This document shows positions 37,293 through 46,328 of a stretch of DNA of 64,000 nucleotides, piece by piece. The notes beneath the pieces are model-generated. The model ran no database searches. It was not told the DNA's origin and worked only from the letters and a program-made list of their open reading frames with translations. The position numbers were made by a program, and so were the translations under genes. Source of the DNA: JANWHQ01 sp963775275 (lineage in GTDB: Bacteria; Pseudomonadota; Alphaproteobacteria; Caulobacterales; Caulobacteraceae). Location: the NCBI GenBank assembly GCA_963775275.1, contig CAVZII010000005.1:2914001-2978000 (forward strand), written 5' to 3'. How positions within the stretch are numbered: position 1 is the stretch's first letter; every line of letters begins with the position of its first letter.

Positions 37293-37651
37293 GCGTCTCG
37301 GCCCTGTTCACCCGTCGCGTCAGGGGCGTGCGCCTGGTCAACCTCTGGGGCGGGGTCCTGCTGCTCGTCATCGTCGTGGGGCTCTATCTGCTGAAGAGCC
37401 TCGCCGGCGGCGAGCGCGCCGACATCGACAAGACCGAGGTCCAGATCGCCGATGAGCAGCGGCAGATCCGCCTCCTGAAGGCCGAGGTCGCCTATCTGGA
37501 GCAGCCCGAGCGGATCGAACGGCTGTCGCAGACCTACCTCGGCATGCAGCCGACCTCCGGCAAGCAGGAGATCCAGCCTGCCGATCTCAAGGTCGTGGCC
37601 GAGGGCGGCAAGCCCGCGGCCCTGGCGCAGGGCGGGAGCCCGGCCCGATGA
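37289..37651 (+). CDS. ftsL: Cell division protein FtsL
   Basis: A 120-residue bitopic protein of the FtsQLB complex, which activates septal peptidoglycan synthesis. It has a short cytoplasmic N-terminus (MSVSALFTRRVRGVR), one membrane helix (LWGGVLLLVIVVGLYLLKSL) and a periplasmic coiled-coil segment with heptads (DKTEVQIADEQRQIRLLKAE, then VAYLEQPERIERLSQ). The RLSQTYLGM motif is shared with caulobacterial FtsL. It overlaps rsmH and ftsI by 4 nt each. Confidence 0.93.
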   Translation: MSVSALFTRRVRGVRLVNLWGGVLLLVIVVGLYLLKSLAGGERADIDKTEVQIADEQRQIRLLKAEVAYLEQPERIERLSQTYLGMQPTSGKQEIQPADLKVVAEGGKPAALAQGGSPAR

Positions 37652-39414
37652 GCCCTCTCGACTTCGCCCGGCCCGGCCGCATCCGCTTTCCGATCTGGCG
37701 GTGGCTGCAGGACCGCATCTGGCGGCTCGAGCACGCCTATGAACACGCCAAGGCCCAGCGCAAGGAGCAGGACACCACCTACCGCATCTTCTTCGTCCTG
37801 GCCCTGTTCGCCGCCGCCTTCGTGACCCTGGCCGCGGGCGCCGCGACCAAGGCGGTGCTGTCCGAGGCGGGCCGGGGCGGCGACGGCGCGCCGGCTGCGG
37901 CGGTCGCCCGCGCCGACCTCGTCGACCGCAACGGGCGGCTCCTGGCCGTCGATCTGGTCCACTACGGCGCCTACCTCGACGCCAAGGACGTCTGGGACGT
38001 GGGCGAGACCCGGCGCGCGCTGATGGCGGCGCTGCCGGACCTGCCGCGCCAGCGCCTCGAGAAGGCCCTGTCCTCGGACCGGCGCACCTACCTCCTGGGC
38101 GGGTTGACGCCCGCGCAGAGGGACCGCCTGCACGACCTCGGCCTGCCCGGGCTCTCCTTCGAAGAGGAGGACCGGCGGGTCTATCCCCTGGGCTCGACGG
38201 CCGCCCACCTGATCGGCTTCACCGACACCGGCGGCAAGGGGCTCGCCGGCGCCGAGCGGGCGCTGGACAAGGTCGTGCACCAGCAGGGCGAGCGGGGCGA
38301 GCAGGTCGCCCTGTCGATCGATCTCAGGGTCCAGGCGGCGCTGGACGACGAGCTCCAGAAGGCGGCCGAGGAGTTCAAGACGCTGGGCGCGGCGGGGATA
38401 GTGGTGAACGTCAAGACGGGCGAGATCCTCGCCATGTCGAGCTGGCCGACCTTCGATCCCAACGACGCGGGCGGAGCGCCGGCGGCCAACCGGATCAACC
38501 GCGTCGCCGCCTCGGTCTACGAGCCGGGCTCCGTCTTCAAGGTCTTCACCCTGGCCATGGGCATCGATGCGGGCCTGGCCAACGTCAACACCATGTTCGA
38601 CGCGAGGACGCCGCTGGCCCTGCCGGGCCAGACCATCCACGACTACGACAAGGACAACACGATGCTGCCCCTGTGGGAGGTGTTCACCCACTCCTCCAAC
38701 ATCGGAGCGGCGCGGCTGGGCCTTCTGGCGGGCGCCGACCGCATGCGGCGCTACTTCGGGAGCTTCGGCCTTCTGGAGGCGGCGCCCAGCGAGCTGGCCG
38801 AGACCGCCCGGCCGGTGGTGCAGCGCCGGTTCACCGACAACACGGTGGCGTCCATGTCGTTCGGCCACGCCATCATGGTCAGCCCGCTCGCCATCGCCAC
38901 CGGCATGACCGCGGTCCTGAACGGCGGCCGCTACATCCCCCTGACCATCCGCAAGCTGCCCGACGGGCGGCCGTCCGAGGGCAGGCGCGTGATCTCCGAG
39001 GCGACCTCGCGCACCATGCTGGATCTGATGCGGCTGAACGTGGTGCAGGGCACCGGCGCCAAGGCCGGCGAGGCGGCGCCGGGCCTCAGGGTGGGCGGCA
39101 AGACCGGCTCGGCCGAGAAGGCGATCGGCGGGCGCTACATCCGGGACAAGCTGGTCTCCTCCTTCGCCGCGATCTTCCCGACCGACGGACCGATGAGCAC
39201 GCCGCGCTACTTCGTGCTGATCATGCTCGACGAGCCGCACGCGAACGCCCAGACCGCCGGCTTCGCCACCGGCGGCTGGACCGCAGCGCCGGCCGCCGGC
39301 CGGGTGATCAACCGGATCGCCCCGTTCCTGGGCGTGGCGCGCGACCCGCCCGCCAAGGCCGCCGCCGAGCGCGCCGAGGTCACCCCGGCCCAGATCGCGG
39401 GGGACGAGGGGTGA
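37648..39414 (+). CDS. ftsI: Septal peptidoglycan transpeptidase FtsI (PBP3)
   Basis: A 588-residue class B penicillin-binding protein that cross-links septal peptidoglycan with FtsW. A cytoplasmic tail and one membrane helix (RIFFVLALFAAAFVTLAAG) precede the dimer domain (ADLVDRNGRLLAVDL) and the transpeptidase domain. Active-site motifs are the nucleophile Ser in PGSVFKVF, SSN in THSSNIGAAR and KTG in GGKTGSAEK. The stop overlaps a GTG just before the murE ATG. Confidence 0.97.
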   Translation: MSPLDFARPGRIRFPIWRWLQDRIWRLEHAYEHAKAQRKEQDTTYRIFFVLALFAAAFVTLAAGAATKAVLSEAGRGGDGAPAAAVARADLVDRNGRLLAVDLVHYGAYLDAKDVWDVGETRRALMAALPDLPRQRLEKALSSDRRTYLLGGLTPAQRDRLHDLGLPGLSFEEEDRRVYPLGSTAAHLIGFTDTGGKGLAGAERALDKVVHQQGERGEQVALSIDLRVQAALDDELQKAAEEFKTLGAAGIVVNVKTGEILAMSSWPTFDPNDAGGAPAANRINRVAASVYEPGSVFKVFTLAMGIDAGLANVNTMFDARTPLALPGQTIHDYDKDNTMLPLWEVFTHSSNIGAARLGLLAGADRMRRYFGSFGLLEAAPSELAETARPVVQRRFTDNTVASMSFGHAIMVSPLAIATGMTAVLNGGRYIPLTIRKLPDGRPSEGRRVISEATSRTMLDLMRLNVVQGTGAKAGEAAPGLRVGGKTGSAEKAIGGRYIRDKLVSSFAAIFPTDGPMSTPRYFVLIMLDEPHANAQTAGFATGGWTAAPAAGRVINRIAPFLGVARDPPAKAAAERAEVTPAQIAGDEG

Positions 39415-39416
39415 GC

Positions 39417-40863
39417 ATGGCGCGTCTGTCAGAGCTCATCCATCGGGACGTGGTCGCCGATCCAGAGATCCTGGGCGTCACCGCCGACAGCCGCAAGGTC
39501 AGGCCGGGGTTCCTGTTCGCCGCCCTGCCGGGCGCCAGGGCGGACGGGCGCAGCTTCATCCCGGCGGCGCTCCAGGCCGGGGCCGCGGCCATCCTCGCGC
39601 CGGACGACGTGGCGGAGCTGCCCGCGCCGGTGGTCCACGCCTCGGACCTGCGCCGCGCCTACGCGCTCGCGGCCAAGGCCTTCTACGGCGCCCAGCCGCA
39701 GGTGTGCGTGGCGGTGACCGGCACCAACGGCAAGACCTCGGTGGCCGCCTTCTGCCGCCAGATCTTCGAGCGGCTGGGCCGCAGCTCGGCCAGCATGGGC
39801 ACCTTGGGCGTTCGCGCCGGCGCCGAGCAGATCACCCCGCCCGGCCTGACCACGCCGGACGCGGCGGACGTCGCGCGGCTCCTGGCCGAGCTCGCCAAGC
39901 GCGGCGTGACCCACCTGGCGCTCGAGGCCTCCTCCCATGGCGTCGACCAGCGCCGGCTCGACGGGGTCGAGATCGTGGCGGCCGGCTTCACCAACCTCAC
40001 CCAGGACCACCTCGACTATCACGGGACCATGGGCGTCTACCGCGCGGCCAAGCTGCGCCTGTTCGAGACCCTGCTGCCGCGCGGCCGCACGGCCGTGCTG
40101 AACGCCGACAGCGACGCCTTCCCGGCCTTCGCCGCCGCTGCAGCGACCTCCGGCCACACCATCCTGTCCGTGGGAGAGCAGGGCCAGGGGCTGAGGCTTC
40201 TGGAGCGCTCGCCCCTGCCGGACGGCCAGGCCCTCAGGATCGGCGCGCAGGGGCGCGAGCATGCCGTCAAGCTGCCGCTCGCGGGGGCCTTCCAGGCTTC
40301 CAACGCCCTGGTGGCCGCAGGCCTGTGCATGGCCGCAGGCGAGCCCCGCCAGGACGTCCTTGCGGCGCTCGAGCATATCCAGGGCGCGCCGGGCCGGCTT
40401 CAGCGGGTGGGCGCAGGGCCGAGGGGCGGCGAGGCCTATGTCGACTATGCCCACACCCCCGACGGCCTCTCCACCGTGCTGGGCGCCCTGCGGCCCCACG
40501 CCAGCGGCCGGCTGATCGTGGTCTTCGGCGCCGGCGGCGACCGCGACCGCGGCAAGCGCCCCTTGATGGGCGCGGCGGCGAGCCGGCTGGCCGACGTCGT
40601 CATCGTCACCGACGACAATCCCAGGAGCGAGCAGCCCGCCGCCATCCGCGCCGAGATCCTGGCCTCGGCGCCCGGGCGCCATCGAGGTCGGCGACCGCCG
40701 TCAGGCGATCGGCCGGGCCTGCGCCATGCTCCAGGACGGCGACGTCCTCGTGGTGGCCGGCAAGGGCCACGAGCAGGGCCAGAGCATCGGCGCCGAGGTC
40801 CATCCGTTCGACGACGTCGCCGAGACGACCGCCGCGCTTGGCCTGGAGCCGGCCCATGGCTGA
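39417..40863 (+). CDS. murE: UDP-MurNAc-Ala-Glu:meso-DAP ligase MurE (one +1 frameshift)
   Basis: MurE adds meso-diaminopimelate to UDP-MurNAc-L-Ala-D-Glu. The ATG at 39417 has GAGGGG just upstream. Motifs are DSRKVRPGFLFAALPG, the P-loop GTNGKTSVAAF, ASSHGVDQRRLDG and VTDDNPRSEQP; the DNPR sequence marks meso-DAP specificity. The last 60 residues (AIEVGDRRQAIGRACAM to GLEPAHG) are in another frame; deleting one G in the GGG at 40674-40676 restores SAPGAIEVGD. Because MurE is essential, this is almost surely a sequence error. It overlaps murF by 8 nt. Confidence 0.93.
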
Positions 40864-42262
40864 GCCGCTCTGGACGTCCGAGGAGATCGTGGCCGCCACC
40901 GGCGGGCTGATGATGGGCCGCCGCTTCGAGGCCGCCGGCGTGTCCTTCGACACGCGCACGCTGAAGGAAGACGACCTCTTCGTGGCGCTGAGGGGCGAGC
41001 GGGACGGCCACGCCTATGCCCACGACGCCTTCGCCAAGGGCGCCGTCGGCGCCCTGACCTCCCAGCCCGTCGACGGCCCCCACATCGAGGTGCGCGACAC
41101 CCTCGTCGGGCTGCAGCAGCTCGGCTTCGCCGCCCGACGGCGCTGCCCGGCCAGGCGGGGCGCGGTCACCGGCTCGGTCGGCAAGACCAGCGTCACCCAG
41201 GCGATCAAGGCCGGGCTCGAGCTCGCCGGCCCCGCCCATGGCTCGGTCAAGTCCTTCAACAACCAGATCGGCGTGCCGCTGACCCTGGCGCGGATGCCCC
41301 GGGCGACCCAGCGGGCCGTGTTCGAGATCGGCATGAACCATGCCGGCGAGATCGAGCCGCTGTCGCGCCTGGTGGCGCCTCACGCGGTCGCCATCACCAC
41401 TGTCGGGCCGGTCCACATCGAGGCTTTCGCCGACGGCGAGGCCGGCGTCGCGCGCGCCAAGGCCGAGATCTTCGCGGGGCTCGCGCCGGGCGGGGTGGCC
41501 GTGCTGAACGCGGACGACCGCTGGTTCGGCTACCTGAAGGGCGAGGCCGAGCGGCACGGCGCGCAGGTGCAGGCCTTCGGATCCGCCGAGGGCTGCGAGG
41601 CGCGGCTGAACGGCTTCGAGCCGGTCCAGGACGGCGCGGTGGTCAAGGCGATCGTCCGGGGCAGGCCGATCGAGTTCCCGATCGCCCAGTCCGGCGTCCA
41701 CTGGGGCCTGAACAGCCTGTGCGCGCTGCTGATGATGCAGGCGCTGGGCGTCGAGCAGGGCCTCGCCCTCGAAGCCCTGGCCGGCTTCCGTCCGCTGGAG
41801 GGCCGCGGCGTGCGGCGGGAGGTCCAGATCACCGGCGGCGCCTTCGTCCTGATCGACGAGAGCTACAACGCCAATCCCATCTCCATGCGCGCGGCGATCG
41901 CGACGCTGGGCGCGCGCCCGGCGGCCGGACGCAGGATCGCCGTCCTCACCGACATGCTCGAGCTCGGCGACGCGGCCGAAGCCCTGCATGCCGAGCTCGC
42001 CGAGCCGCTCGAGGCGGCCGGCGTCGATCTGGTCTTCTGCGCCGGGCCCCTGATGTCATCGCTCCAGGGGGTGCTGGCGCCGGGCCGCCGCGGCGGCTGG
42101 GCCGAGACCGCCGCCGAGCTCGCGCCCGAGGTCGCGGCCGCCGTCCGCGCCGGCGACGTCGTCATGGTCAAGGGATCGAACGGCTCGAAAGCGGGCCTGA
42201 TCGCCAAGGCTCTGGCCGAGCTTGGGGGACCGTCGACGGGCGAGGCTAGGGGGGCCGCCTGA
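40856..42262 (+). CDS. murF: UDP-MurNAc-tripeptide:D-Ala-D-Ala ligase
   Basis: MurF adds D-Ala-D-Ala (from Ddl, 62.2 kb) to complete the UDP-MurNAc-pentapeptide. The 468-residue protein has SFDTRTLKEDDLFVALRG, P-loop TGSVGKTSVTQAI, FNNQIGVPLTLARMP, EIGMNHAGEIEPLSRL and DESYNANPISMRAA, all MurF-type. A stretch just before the P-loop (AARRRCPARRG) is unusually basic but in frame. The stop base A at 42262 is also the A of the mraY ATG. Confidence 0.96.
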   Translation: MAEPLWTSEEIVAATGGLMMGRRFEAAGVSFDTRTLKEDDLFVALRGERDGHAYAHDAFAKGAVGALTSQPVDGPHIEVRDTLVGLQQLGFAARRRCPARRGAVTGSVGKTSVTQAIKAGLELAGPAHGSVKSFNNQIGVPLTLARMPRATQRAVFEIGMNHAGEIEPLSRLVAPHAVAITTVGPVHIEAFADGEAGVARAKAEIFAGLAPGGVAVLNADDRWFGYLKGEAERHGAQVQAFGSAEGCEARLNGFEPVQDGAVVKAIVRGRPIEFPIAQSGVHWGLNSLCALLMMQALGVEQGLALEALAGFRPLEGRGVRREVQITGGAFVLIDESYNANPISMRAAIATLGARPAAGRRIAVLTDMLELGDAAEALHAELAEPLEAAGVDLVFCAGPLMSSLQGVLAPGRRGGWAETAAELAPEVAAAVRAGDVVMVKGSNGSKAGLIAKALAELGGPSTGEARGAA

Positions 42263-43371
42263 TGATCTATCTGCTCTACCAGTATCTGGCGGCGCACGAC
42301 CTGCCGATCCTGAACCTTCTGCACTACCTGACCTTCCGCACGGGCTTGGCGCTGTTCACGGCCCAGCTGACCGTCGCGGCCATGGGCTCGCGCTTCATCG
42401 CCTGGATGCGGACCAAGCAGGGCAGGGGCCAGCCCATCCGCACCGACGGGCCCGAGGGCCATATCATCGCGAAGGCCGGCACGCCCACCATGGGCGGCTT
42501 CATGATCCTGGCCGGGCTGATGGTCGGCACGCTGCTTTGGGGCGACCTGGCCAATCCCTACGTCTGGACCGCCATCCTGGTGACGGCCGGCTACGGCCTT
42601 CTCGGGTTCCTGGACGACTACAAGAAGGTGACCAAGCAGACCTCGGCCGGCGTCAAGGGCTCGATGAAGCTGGTGATCCAGACGCTGATCGCGCTCCTGG
42701 CGGTCTGGTGGATCGTCTGGTTCGGCCAGCCGGTCGGCGAGGCCAGCAACTTCAACACCTCGCTGGCCTTCCCGCTGTTCAAGAACCTGCTGCTCAACCT
42801 CGGCTGGTTCTACATCGTCTTCGGCGCGGTGGTGATCGTGGGCGCCTCCAACGCGGTGAACATCACCGACGGGCTCGACGGCCTCGCCATCGGCCCGGTG
42901 ATGGTCGCGGCCGCCGCTTTCGGCCTGATCGCCTACGTCGTCGGCAACGCCAGGTTCGCCGACTACCTGCAGGTCCATTTCATCAGGGGCGCGGGCGAGC
43001 TGCTGCCCTTCTGCGGCGCCATGATCGGCGCCGGGATGGGCTTCCTCTGGTACAACGCCCCGCCCGCCAGGATCTTCATGGGCGACACCGGATCCCTGGC
43101 GCTGGGCGGCGCCCTGGGCGTCGTCGCCGTCTCCACCAAGCACGAGATCGTGCTCGCGATCGTCGGCGGGCTGTTCGTCCTGGAAGCCTGCTCGGTGATG
43201 ATCCAGATCGCCTACTTCAAGCTCTCGGGCGGCAAGCGCATCTTCCTGATGGCGCCCGTGCACCACCACTTCGAGAAGCTCGGCTGGGCCGAGCCGACCA
43301 TCGTGATCCGCTTCTGGATCGTCTCGGTCGTGCTCGCCCTGATCGGGCTCGCGACCTTGAAGATCCGCTAG
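42262..43371 (+). CDS. mraY: Phospho-MurNAc-pentapeptide translocase
   Basis: MraY joins phospho-MurNAc-pentapeptide to undecaprenyl phosphate, giving lipid I. The 369-residue, ten-helix protein shows KAGTPTMGGFMI, GFLDDYKKV with the paired Asp, NAVNITDGLDGLAIG, FMGDTGSLALGG and the His-rich VHHHFEKLGWAE loop. Its start shares one base with the murF stop; murD follows after 17 nt. Confidence 0.97.
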   Translation: MIYLLYQYLAAHDLPILNLLHYLTFRTGLALFTAQLTVAAMGSRFIAWMRTKQGRGQPIRTDGPEGHIIAKAGTPTMGGFMILAGLMVGTLLWGDLANPYVWTAILVTAGYGLLGFLDDYKKVTKQTSAGVKGSMKLVIQTLIALLAVWWIVWFGQPVGEASNFNTSLAFPLFKNLLLNLGWFYIVFGAVVIVGASNAVNITDGLDGLAIGPVMVAAAAFGLIAYVVGNARFADYLQVHFIRGAGELLPFCGAMIGAGMGFLWYNAPPARIFMGDTGSLALGGALGVVAVSTKHEIVLAIVGGLFVLEACSVMIQIAYFKLSGGKRIFLMAPVHHHFEKLGWAEPTIVIRFWIVSVVLALIGLATLKIR

Positions 43372-43388
43372 GGGGAGGGGGCGTCCAG

Positions 43389-44804
43389 GTGATCCCGGTC
43401 CGCGGCTTCTCGGGCAAGACGGTGGCGGTGTTCGGCCTCGGCCGGACCGGCCTGACCGCCGCGCGCGCCCTGAAGGCCGGCGGGGCCGAGGTCGCGCTCT
43501 GGGACGAGAGGCCCGAGGCCCGCGAGGCCGCCGCCGCCGAGGGGCTGCCGATCGTCGACCTCGCCGAGGCCGACTGGTCCGCCTTCGCCGCGCTCCTGCT
43601 CTCGCCGGGCGTGCCGCTGTCCCACCCCGAGCCCCACTGGACGGTCGGGAAGGCGAGGGCCGCCGGCGTCGAGATCGTCGGCGACATCGAGCTCTTCGCC
43701 CGCACCGTCAACGCCGCGCCCGCCCACAAGCGGCCCAAGGTCGTCGCCATCACCGGCTCGAACGGCAAGTCCACGACGACGGCCCTGCTGGGCCACATCC
43801 TCGCCCGCGCCGGCAAGGACGTTCATGTCGGCGGCAACATCGGCTTCGGAGTCCTCGGCCTGGAGGACATGCACGGCGGCGCGGTCTATGTGCTGGAGCT
43901 GTCCTCCTACCAGCTGGACCTGACCTCGAGCCTCAAGCCCGACGCGGCGGTCCTGCTCAACATCTCGCCCGACCACCTGGACCGCCATGGCGGCATGGAC
44001 GGCTATGTCGCCGCCAAGAAGCGGGTGCTGCTGAACCAGGGCAAGGGCGACACCGCCGTGATCGGCGTGGACGATCCCTGGTGCCAGCAGATCTGCACCG
44101 AGGTCACCGCCGCCAACCGGCGCACCATCCGGATGATCTCGGCCCAGAAGTCGCTGGGGCGCGGCGTCTATGCGCTGCAAGGCATGCTCTACGACGCCAC
44201 CGGCGAGCGCGTGACCGAGGTCTGCGACCTGACCCGCGCCCGCTCTCTGCCCGGCCGGCACAACTGGCAGAACGCCGCCGCCGCCTACGCCGCCGCCCGG
44301 GCGCTCGGCCTCACCGCCGAGGAGGCCGCCCAGGGCCTGATGACCTTCCCCGGCCTCGCGCACCGGATGGAGACCGTCGGCCAGATCGGCAAGGTCCGCT
44401 TCGTCAACGATTCCAAGGCGACCAACGCCGACGCCGCCCGCCAGGCGCTCTCCTCCTATCCCAAGGTCTACTGGATCGCCGGCGGCCAGCCCAAGGCCGG
44501 CGGGATCGACTCCCTCTGCGACCTGTTCGGCCGCGCGGCCGGGGCCTATCTGATCGGCGAGGCGGCCCCGGCGTTCGAACGCGCCCTTCAGGGCAAGGCC
44601 AGGACGATCCCGTGCGGCGACCTGGTGACCGCGACCGCGCGGGCCTTCGCCGATGCGGCCGCCAGCGGCGAGGACGCCATCGTCCTGCTGTCGCCGGCCT
44701 GCGCCTCCTTCGACCAGTTCGAGGATTTCGAGGCCCGCGGCGAGGCCTTCCGCGAAGCGGTCCGCAGCCTTGCCGTCACGCCAGCCCGTGGAGCCACCGC
44801 ATGA
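43389..44804 (+). CDS. murD: UDP-MurNAc-L-Ala:D-Glu ligase
   Basis: MurD adds D-glutamate (made by MurI) to UDP-MurNAc-L-Ala. The 471-residue protein starts VIPVRGFSGKTVAVFGLGRT, has LLLSPGVPLSHP, P-loop ITGSNGKSTTTAL, ELSSYQLDLTSSLKPD and NDSKATNADAA. The GTG at 43389 follows a strong GGGGGAGGGGG run, making it the best start. The stop overlaps the ftsW ATG. Confidence 0.96.
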   Translation: MIPVRGFSGKTVAVFGLGRTGLTAARALKAGGAEVALWDERPEAREAAAAEGLPIVDLAEADWSAFAALLLSPGVPLSHPEPHWTVGKARAAGVEIVGDIELFARTVNAAPAHKRPKVVAITGSNGKSTTTALLGHILARAGKDVHVGGNIGFGVLGLEDMHGGAVYVLELSSYQLDLTSSLKPDAAVLLNISPDHLDRHGGMDGYVAAKKRVLLNQGKGDTAVIGVDDPWCQQICTEVTAANRRTIRMISAQKSLGRGVYALQGMLYDATGERVTEVCDLTRARSLPGRHNWQNAAAAYAAARALGLTAEEAAQGLMTFPGLAHRMETVGQIGKVRFVNDSKATNADAARQALSSYPKVYWIAGGQPKAGGIDSLCDLFGRAAGAYLIGEAAPAFERALQGKARTIPCGDLVTATARAFADAAASGEDAIVLLSPACASFDQFEDFEARGEAFREAVRSLAVTPARGATA

Positions 44805-45994
44805 CCAGCGCCTTGGTCTCGGACCATCCGCACGCCTTCACCCGCTCGGACCGCAGCCCGCTCGGGGTGTGGTGGTGGACGGTCGACCGGTGGCTGCTCG
44901 GCGCCGCGGCGGCCCTGATCGCGACGGGCGTGGTCCTGTCGTTCACCTCCAGCCCGGCCGCGGCGGCCAGGATGCACATCGCCGACCCGTTCCACTTCGC
45001 GATCCGCCAGAGCGTCTTCGGCGTCTTCGCGATGGCCACGGTCGTCGCCGCCTCCATGCTCGATGCGCGCGGCGTGAAGCGGGCGTCGCTGATGATCTAC
45101 GGCGCGACCATCCTCGTCATGATGGTGCTGCCGATCGTCGGCCACTCGGCCAAGGGCGCGGCGCGATGGATCGAGTTCGGCGGCTTCTCCCTGCAGCCGT
45201 CCGAGTTCATGAAGCCGGCGCTGATCGCCCTGTGCGGCTGGATGTTCGCCGAGGGGCAGAAGGGCGAGGGCGTTCCGGGCGTCTCGATCGCCTTCCTGCT
45301 CTACGGCCTCGCCGTCGGACTGCTGCTGATCGAGCCGGACGTGGGCCAGACAATCCTGATCACCATCGCATTCGGCGCGGCCTTCTTCATGGCGGGCGTG
45401 CCGCTGCGCTGGATCTTCGGCCTCGGCGGCGTCGCGCTGGCCGGATCGGTCGCCGTCTACTTCACCTTCCAGCACGTGGCGAACCGGGTGCACCTGTTCC
45501 TGCACAAGGACGGCGCGGACACCCACCAGGTCGACAAGGCGCTCCAGGCCATCGCCGCCGGCGGCCTGTTCGGCCGGGGGCCGGGAGAGGGCGTGCTCAA
45601 GCGCCAGATCCCCGACGCCCATACCGATTTCATCTACTCCGCCGCGGCCGAGGAGTACGGCCTGCTGTTCAGCCTGGGGCTGATCGCTGTCCTGAGCTTC
45701 GTGGTCCTGCGCGGCCTTTCGCGCGCCATGCGCCTCAGCGATCCCTATGAGCAGGTGGCGGCGGCGGGGCTGTTCGTGCTGCTGGGCCAGCAGACCTTCA
45801 TCAACATCGCGGTGAACCTGAATATGATCCCGACCAAGGGGATGACGCTGCCGTTCATCTCCTATGGAGGCTCATCGATGCTGGCCACGGGCCTGACGCT
45901 GGGCATGGCCCTGGCCCTGACCCGGCGCAGGCCGGGCGCCTTTTCCAGTCCCCAGGGGGTCGCCCCGGCCGGCGCCTTCGTGGATGACCTCTAG
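44801..45994 (+). CDS. ftsW: Septal peptidoglycan glycosyltransferase FtsW
   Basis: FtsW is a SEDS-family polymerase that acts with FtsI on lipid II at the septum. The 397-residue protein has about ten helices, with GAARWIEFGGFSLQPSEFMK, LLLIEPDVGQTILI (the catalytic Asp region), HTDFIYSAAAEEYGL and IPTKGMTLPFISYGGSSML. The TAG stop at 45992-45994 lies inside the CTAGTGT end of a dispersed repeat, so the C-terminus may have been changed by its insertion. Confidence 0.96.
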   Translation: MTSALVSDHPHAFTRSDRSPLGVWWWTVDRWLLGAAAALIATGVVLSFTSSPAAAARMHIADPFHFAIRQSVFGVFAMATVVAASMLDARGVKRASLMIYGATILVMMVLPIVGHSAKGAARWIEFGGFSLQPSEFMKPALIALCGWMFAEGQKGEGVPGVSIAFLLYGLAVGLLLIEPDVGQTILITIAFGAAFFMAGVPLRWIFGLGGVALAGSVAVYFTFQHVANRVHLFLHKDGADTHQVDKALQAIAAGGLFGRGPGEGVLKRQIPDAHTDFIYSAAAEEYGLLFSLGLIAVLSFVVLRGLSRAMRLSDPYEQVAAAGLFVLLGQQTFINIAVNLNMIPTKGMTLPFISYGGSSMLATGLTLGMALALTRRRPGAFSSPQGVAPAGAFVDDL

Positions 45995-46156
45995 TGTGGT
46001 GGATCAGAAGTTCGCATGATGATGGCGGCGCCCTCGGCTGCGAACTTCTGATCCGTAAACCACACTAGAATCATACATTTGCTAGTGTCCTTATCAATTC
46101 CGAAGTTCGCATCCGCCTTGCAAATGCGCTGGCGAACTTCGGAATCGGGACACTAG
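45991..46156. repeat. Two-hairpin dispersed repeat, copy B
   Basis: This copy is bounded by CTAGTGT at 45991 and its complement ACACTAG ending at 46156. Inside are two palindromic units: GATCAGAAGTTCGCA with TGCGAACTTCTGATC, then ATTCCGAAGTTCGC with GCGAACTTCGGAAT, joined by ACACTAG-AATCATACATTTG-CTAGTGT. It contains GANTC sites. It separates ftsW from murG, which usually adjoin in the cluster. Confidence 0.88.
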
Positions 46157-46250
46157 CGCGAGGTCCGGCCGGATTGAACCGCCTGCGTCGAGCTGGGGCG
46201 GGCGCCGAACCAACGCCAGGGTCGACAAGGACGCCAGCACGGCGATGATT

Positions 46251-46328
46251 CCAGTGAGGTTTACGAATTTGACGTTCGCCCCCAAGGCCTCCCCAAGTGT
46301 CTGACGAACGTCAAATTCACCTCACTGG
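46251..46328 (+). promoter_or_regulatory. Long hairpin enclosing the murG translation start
   Basis: Left arm 46251-46278 (CCAGTGAGGT, a TTAC bulge, GAATTTGACGTTCG) pairs with right arm 46305-46328 (CGAACGTCAAATTC, ACCTCACTGG): a 24-bp stem with one 4-nt bulge. The 26-nt loop carries AAGG at 46284-46287 and the GTG start at 46297. The structure is seen directly; any effect on murG translation is inferred. Confidence 0.65.

Noticed and set aside
41130..41180. Possible frameshift in murF just before the P-loop
   Set aside because: The segment is unusually Arg-rich, but both flanks are in the same frame and match the family, so no indel is needed.
46094..46285. A 63-codon minus-strand frame with a hydrophobic stretch (LTGIIAVLASLSTLALV) beside murG
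   Set aside because: It starts inside the murG hairpin and ends inside the dispersed repeat, so most of it is repeat-derived; there is no ribosome site or family. A decayed gene end remains possible.
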